DNA of 10,825 bases from contig DATCYD010000160.1 of NCBI GenBank assembly GCA_036570465.1, positions 1 through 10,825 on the forward strand, given 5' to 3'. The position numbers and the translations under genes were made by a program. The notes beneath the pieces are model-generated. The model searched no databases and was not told where the DNA came from. It saw nothing but the letters and a program-made list of their open reading frames with translations. Below are positions 7,934 through 10,825 of the stretch, in pieces (the stretch's first letter is position 1; every line of letters begins with the position of its first letter). This stretch comes from Anseongella sp036570465 (GTDB lineage Bacteria; Bacteroidota; Bacteroidia; Sphingobacteriales; Sphingobacteriaceae).

Positions 7934-8443
7934 TTAACAATATGTTGCCCGCTGGTTTTCGTTCCTGAAGCGATCCAGCAGCTCGTCTAATTTTTCCGGG
8001 GTCAGCCGTTCATAATAAGCGGCTCCCACTTGCATCACCGGACCGAAGCCGCAGGCGGCCAGGCATTCCACCGGTTTAAGGGTGAACAAGCCATCGGCTG
8101 TGGTTTCGCCGGGTTTGATCCCTAATTTTTCTTCCAGATGTGCCTGAAGCTTCTCGGCGCCTACCAGGCAGCAGGGTCCTGTCCGGCATGTTTCCAGCAC
8201 GTATTTGCCTACTGGTTGCAGGTTGAACATGGTATAGAACGAGGCCACTTCATACACCTCGATGGGCTCGATTTCCAGCAACTCAGCGACATAATCCATC
8301 ACTTCAGGGCTCAGCCAGTTATCGAACTCCGCCTGGGCAATATGCAAAACCGGCAACAATGCCGACTTCTGCCTGCCCTCGGGATAGCGTTCAATGATCT
8401 GCTTCACCTCAGCCAACCTCTCCGCCGAAAACCGTATTTCCAT
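7934..8443 (-). CDS. nuoE: NADH-quinone oxidoreductase subunit E, thioredoxin-like [2Fe-2S] subunit
   Basis: A peripheral subunit that pairs with NuoF and carries the off-pathway [2Fe-2S] cluster N1a. It is 169 aa, a usual length. The N-terminal helical part (about 5-75, ending in EVYEVASFYTMFNLQPVGKY) is followed by the thioredoxin-like domain with the four ligands Cys86, Cys91 (CRTGPC) and Cys127, Cys131 (CLAAC), in the expected C-x4-C and C-x3-C spacing. The ATG at 8443 is 23 bases after the nuoD stop. The bases before it are A/T-rich (AAATTTTAAAA) with no Shine-Dalgarno, which fits the A-rich initiation regions common in Bacteroidota. Confidence 0.97.
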   Translation of the reverse strand: MEIRFSAERLAEVKQIIERYPEGRQKSALLPVLHIAQAEFDNWLSPEVMDYVAELLEIEPIEVYEVASFYTMFNLQPVGKYVLETCRTGPCCLVGAEKLQAHLEEKLGIKPGETTADGLFTLKPVECLAACGFGPVMQVGAAYYERLTPEKLDELLDRFRNENQRATYC

Positions 8444-8466
8444 TTTTAAAATTTCTAGTTGACGTA

Positions 8467-9675
8467 CTATGCATCAAGTTCTCCCGCGATCACGTTCATG
8501 CTGCTCATTGTCAAAATAGCGTCCGACAGCAACCCTCCCACGATCAGGTCCGGATAAGCCTGATAGTTGATGAAACTGGGCCGGCGGAAATGCAGCCTGA
8601 ATGGTGAACGCCCGCCATCGGTGATCAGGTAAAATCCGAGTTCGCCATTGGCGCCTTCCACCGCATGATATACTTCGGTAGCCGGGTTCTCAATTTCGCC
8701 CATTACGATTTTAAAATGGTAAATGAGCGCTTCCATACTATTATATACTTCCCCTTTGGGAGGAAGGTAAAAATCGGGGACATCGGCGTGAAAAACGCCT
8801 TTGGGTTCTTTCTCCAGTTTTTCGAGCGCTTGCTCAATGATGCGGAAACTTTGCCATATCTCCTCGTTCCGGACGATGAACCGGTCGTAACAATCGCCAC
8901 TGGTCCCTACAGGTATCTCAAACTCAAAGTCCTCATAAGAGGAATAGGGTTCCAGCACACGGACATCATAATCCAGGCCGGCCGCCCGCAATAGTGGACC
9001 GGTCCAGCTATAGCTCAATGCCTGCTCCACGGTAATGGGGCTCACACCGGTACAGCGGTCAATGAAGATCCGGTTCCGGTTGAACAGCTTTTCAAAGTCT
9101 TTCATTACCGGTGGGAACTCCTTCATGAACTGGCGGATCCGATCAAAAGCTTTATCACTGAAATCGCGTTCAAAACCTCCGATGCGGCCAATATTGGTGG
9201 TGAGACGGGCGCCGCATATTTCTTCAAAAATATCGTAGATTTTTTCCCTTTCTTCGAACAGGTAAAGGAATCCTGAATAGGCGCCGCTGTCCACTCCCAG
9301 AATGCCGTTACATATCAAATGATCCGCGATGCGGCTCAGTTCCATTACCATCACCCGCAGGTAATCCACGCGCTTGGGTAATTCGATCCCAAGCATTTTT
9401 TCGACTGTCATGTGCCAGCCCATGTTGTTGATCGGGGCCGAGCAATAATTCAGGCGGTCGGTTAGCGGAGTGATCTGGTAAAAAGGGCGATGTTCGGCGA
9501 TTTTCTCGAAAGCCCGGTGAATGTATCCGATAGTTGGGTCGGCGGAAACGATGCGTTCCCCGTCCATCTTTAGTATGTTCTGAAATACTCCGTGGGTAGC
9601 CGGGTGGGTGGGCCCCAGGTTCAGCGTTGTAATATCTTTCTGCAGCTCGTTGTTATCTTCCAAAAAAGTCGTCAT
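8467..9675 (-). CDS. nuoD: NADH-quinone oxidoreductase subunit D, 49-kDa quinone-site subunit
   Basis: The subunit related to the large subunit of [NiFe] hydrogenases, which forms most of the quinone-reduction pocket with NuoB. It is 402 aa from the chosen start. The pocket's beta-hairpin motif LGPTHPATHGV (about 20-30, His24 and His28) is present. Tyr77 in TDRLNYCSAPINNMGW lies where the quinone-binding tyrosine is expected. The C-terminus has GELGFYLITDGGRSPFR (about 344-360) and SDAILTMSSMNVIAGELDA, as in the family. The frame stays open 24 codons upstream to 9747, but those codons are the nuoC tail read in another frame. The ATG at 9675 follows a strong Shine-Dalgarno and gives MTTFLEDNNELQ. 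The gene therefore overlaps nuoC by 23 bases. It is a separate gene, not a NuoCD fusion. Confidence 0.97.
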   Translation of the reverse strand: MTTFLEDNNELQKDITTLNLGPTHPATHGVFQNILKMDGERIVSADPTIGYIHRAFEKIAEHRPFYQITPLTDRLNYCSAPINNMGWHMTVEKMLGIELPKRVDYLRVMVMELSRIADHLICNGILGVDSGAYSGFLYLFEEREKIYDIFEEICGARLTTNIGRIGGFERDFSDKAFDRIRQFMKEFPPVMKDFEKLFNRNRIFIDRCTGVSPITVEQALSYSWTGPLLRAAGLDYDVRVLEPYSSYEDFEFEIPVGTSGDCYDRFIVRNEEIWQSFRIIEQALEKLEKEPKGVFHADVPDFYLPPKGEVYNSMEALIYHFKIVMGEIENPATEVYHAVEGANGELGFYLITDGGRSPFRLHFRRPSFINYQAYPDLIVGGLLSDAILTMSSMNVIAGELDA

Positions 9676-10156
9676 TCTTATCCCTCCTATTGGGGTCTTC
9701 CAGGGGAAATTCCTTCCGCATGGGAAAGGCCACCATGTCATCCACATTCAGAATTCGCCGCAAGTCAGGGTGCCCTTCAAAAACAATCCCGAAAAAATCA
9801 TACGTTTCCCGCTCCATCCAGTTGGCGCCGGGAAATACTCCGGTGAGACTGGCAACTCGTGGGTTGTTCAGCGGCAGGAATGTCTTCACCCTCAGCCGCC
9901 GGTTCAGTGCCATGCTTTGTAAATGGTAAACCACGCCCAACGGCAATTCCCGATCGGGATAATGGACCCCGGTCAGGTCTGTGAGAAAACGAAAAGCCAG
10001 CGAAGCGTCCTCTTTCAGGTAGGAAATGACCGATAGCAACTGCTCCCTGCCGGTTGTAAAGGTCAGCAGGTCTTTCGGTTCGGAGACATCGTAGATCGCG
10101 TCCGGAAACTGATTATTTAATTTGTCCAGGATACCCTGATTGCTAATGACTCCCAT
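9653..10156 (-). CDS. nuoC: NADH-quinone oxidoreductase subunit C, 30-kDa subunit
   Basis: A structural subunit of the connecting part of the peripheral arm, contacting NuoD; it binds no cofactor. It is 167 aa, normal for an unfused NuoC. The complex I 30-kDa signature is clear at about 115-135: ERETYDFFGIVFEGHPDLRR, followed by IL. The N-terminal alpha/beta region shows LAFRFLTDLTGVHYPDRE (about 53-70), also typical. The C-terminus MRKEFPLEDPNRRDKNDD is a common ending of the family. The ATG at 10156 comes one base after the nuoB TAA, and the last 23 bases of the gene encode the nuoD start in another frame, so translation of B, C and D is probably linked. Confidence 0.97.
   Translation of the reverse strand: MGVISNQGILDKLNNQFPDAIYDVSEPKDLLTFTTGREQLLSVISYLKEDASLAFRFLTDLTGVHYPDRELPLGVVYHLQSMALNRRLRVKTFLPLNNPRVASLTGVFPGANWMERETYDFFGIVFEGHPDLRRILNVDDMVAFPMRKEFPLEDPNRRDKNDDFFGR
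9681..9688 (-). promoter_or_regulatory. Strong ribosome binding site of nuoD, inside nuoC
   Basis: AGGAGGGA ends 5 bases before the nuoD ATG and lies within the last codons of nuoC. It decides the nuoD start at 9675 against the longer open frame. It is the closest match to the Shine-Dalgarno consensus seen in the window. Confidence 0.7.
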
Positions 10157-10157
10157 G

Positions 10158-10700
10158 TTACTGGATCCCGTATTTAGCCATCAATTCTTTGTATTCTGCA
10201 GAACCTCTGCGTCGGAGTGACTCCCCCCTCACCAGCTCCTGAACGCGCATCAGGCCATCCAGGATCGCTTCGGGTCGCGGCGGGCATCCCGGAACGTAAA
10301 CATCCACCGGGATCACTTCGTCAATTCCCTGCAACACGCTGTAAGTATCAAAGATCCCTCCGCTGGATGCGCATGCGCCCACAGCCATGACCCAACGAGG
10401 CTCTGCCATCTGCAAATAGACCTGGCGAAGCACCGGTCCCATCTTTTTGGCAATGGTGCCCATTACCATCAGCAAGTCCGCCTGCCGGGGTGAGAAACTG
10501 GGTCTCTCAGAACCGAACCGGGCAATGTCATAATTAGCTCCCATGGTAGCCATAAACTCAATACCACAGCAGGAAGTAGCGAATGGAAGTGGCCACAGGG
10601 AATGCGACCGTGCCAGCCCTACCGCCTTATCGAGACGGGTTGCAAAAAAGCCGGAGCCTTCTACGCCCGCCGGCGCATCTACCAATTGTATATCACTCAT
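10158..10700 (-). CDS. nuoB: NADH-quinone oxidoreductase subunit B, cluster N2 subunit
   Basis: The subunit that holds the terminal [4Fe-4S] cluster N2, from which electrons pass to quinone at the interface with NuoD and NuoH. It is 180 aa from the chosen start. The cluster ligands are the adjacent pair Cys44-Cys45 (PFATSCCGIEFMA), Cys110 (VGACASSGGIF) and Cys139 (YVPGCPPRPEAILDG). The quinone-chamber segment RFGSERPSFSPRQADLL follows the first pair. The frame is open 13 codons upstream to a TTG at 10739, but the ATG at 10700 is preceded by AAGGGGA at a proper distance and gives MSDIQLVDAPAG, so I prefer it. It lies 72 bases after nuoA and one base before nuoC. Confidence 0.97.
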   Translation of the reverse strand: MSDIQLVDAPAGVEGSGFFATRLDKAVGLARSHSLWPLPFATSCCGIEFMATMGANYDIARFGSERPSFSPRQADLLMVMGTIAKKMGPVLRQVYLQMAEPRWVMAVGACASSGGIFDTYSVLQGIDEVIPVDVYVPGCPPRPEAILDGLMRVQELVRGESLRRRGSAEYKELMAKYGIQ

Positions 10701-10705
10701 GATCG

Positions 10706-10712
10706 TCCCCTT
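10706..10712 (-). promoter_or_regulatory. Ribosome binding site of nuoB
   Basis: AAGGGGA lies 5 bases before the nuoB ATG. It supports the ATG at 10700 over the upstream TTG. It could also pair with a pyrimidine-rich run earlier in the same spacer (see the nuoA-nuoB spacer structure). Confidence 0.55.
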
Positions 10713-10757
10713 CGTTGACCCGTTACCGGGCGGCTGCAAATTTAAGGTTTAAAAGGA
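10706..10757 (-). other. Possible RNA structure in the nuoA-nuoB spacer
   Basis: The 72-base spacer is the longest gap in the window. Read as RNA it has a small hairpin, CCCG-GUAA-CGGG (10719-10730), closed by a GNRA-type tetraloop and extendable by one G-U pair. Around it, UCCUUUU (10751-10757) could pair with the nuoB ribosome site AAGGGGA (10706-10712), seven pairs of which two are G-U. Together this could hide the nuoB start. I saw it by eye only; no energies or homologues were checked, and short pairings like this arise by chance. Confidence 0.25.
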
Positions 10758-10772
10758 GGAGTATCAAGCTAC

Positions 10773-10825
10773 TTACTCCCACTTCAACGCCCCCTTTTTG
10801 ATGATGTAAATGAAGCCAAGCAGTA
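10773..10825 (-). CDS. nuoA: NADH-quinone oxidoreductase subunit A (partial, only the C-terminal 16 residues)
   Basis: The last 16 codons of a frame entering from the right edge read LLGFIYIIKKGALKWE, then TAA. The end of a membrane helix followed by a short basic tail ending in KGALxWE is the usual C-terminus of NuoA, a small three-helix membrane subunit of complex I near the quinone site. Its position directly before nuoB agrees with the standard gene order. Most of the gene, including its start and any operon promoter, lies outside the window. Confidence 0.9.
   Translation of the reverse strand, partial: LLGFIYIIKKGALKWE

Noticed and set aside
8444..8457. The A/T-rich near-palindrome between nuoD and nuoE as an internal promoter
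   Set aside because: The gap is only 23 bases and shows no Bacteroidota-type TTTG/TAnnTTTG promoter pair that I can defend. An A-rich translation start region explains it better.
9676..9747. A 24-residue N-terminal extension of NuoD
   Set aside because: It is the nuoC C-terminal coding region read in another frame. The downstream ATG at 9675 has a strong ribosome site and gives the expected NuoD length.
10701..10739. A 13-residue N-terminal extension of NuoB from a TTG codon
   Set aside because: The ATG at 10700 has a well-placed AAGGGGA site. The extension reads through the spacer hairpin and is not NuoB-like.

Overview
The window is the interior of a respiratory complex I (proton-pumping NADH:quinone oxidoreductase) operon. 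Every gene is on the minus strand, so transcription runs from high to low coordinates. The order is nuoA (last 16 codons only), B, C, D, E, F, G, H, I, J, K, L and M (first 415 codons only); nuoN would be expected just beyond position 1. NuoC and NuoD are separate proteins, and NuoE, NuoF and NuoG are all present, so this is the complete 14-subunit NADH-oxidising type, not the 11-subunit ferredoxin- or F420-linked type.

The organism is most likely a member of the Bacteroidota, perhaps of the Chitinophagales. The reasons are the A-to-M gene order with unfused C and D, a NuoG of only 316 residues, the wording of the NuoI and NuoD sequences, mixed base composition (about half G+C by eye), and several starts with no Shine-Dalgarno sequence. 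This is recognition from memory, not a database result.

Layout: positions 10158-10825 hold the nuoA tail, a 72-base spacer and nuoB. Positions 8467-10156 hold nuoC and nuoD, which overlap by 23 bases. Positions 5602-8443 hold the NADH-oxidising arm genes nuoE, nuoF and nuoG. Positions 1-5601 hold nuoH, the ferredoxin-like nuoI, and the membrane genes nuoJ, K, L and M. The genes are packed tightly: J/K and K/L share one base (TGATG), G/H abut, B/C and E/F are one base apart, and the largest gaps are 72 bases (A/B) and 39 bases (H/I). No stretch of 300 bases lacks a gene.

Function: NuoE and NuoF oxidise NADH through FMN and pass electrons along the iron-sulfur clusters of F, E, G and I to cluster N2 in NuoB. 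Quinone is reduced at the B/D/H junction, and this drives proton pumping through H, J, K, L, M and N. All expected cluster ligands and pump residues that I looked for are present, and no gene is frameshifted or interrupted.

I found no mobile element, CRISPR array, RNA gene, defence module or previously undescribed system. The points worth a second look are the very short NuoG with a leftover cysteine cluster, a possible RNA structure ahead of nuoB, and strong Shine-Dalgarno-like sites in a lineage that usually does without them.
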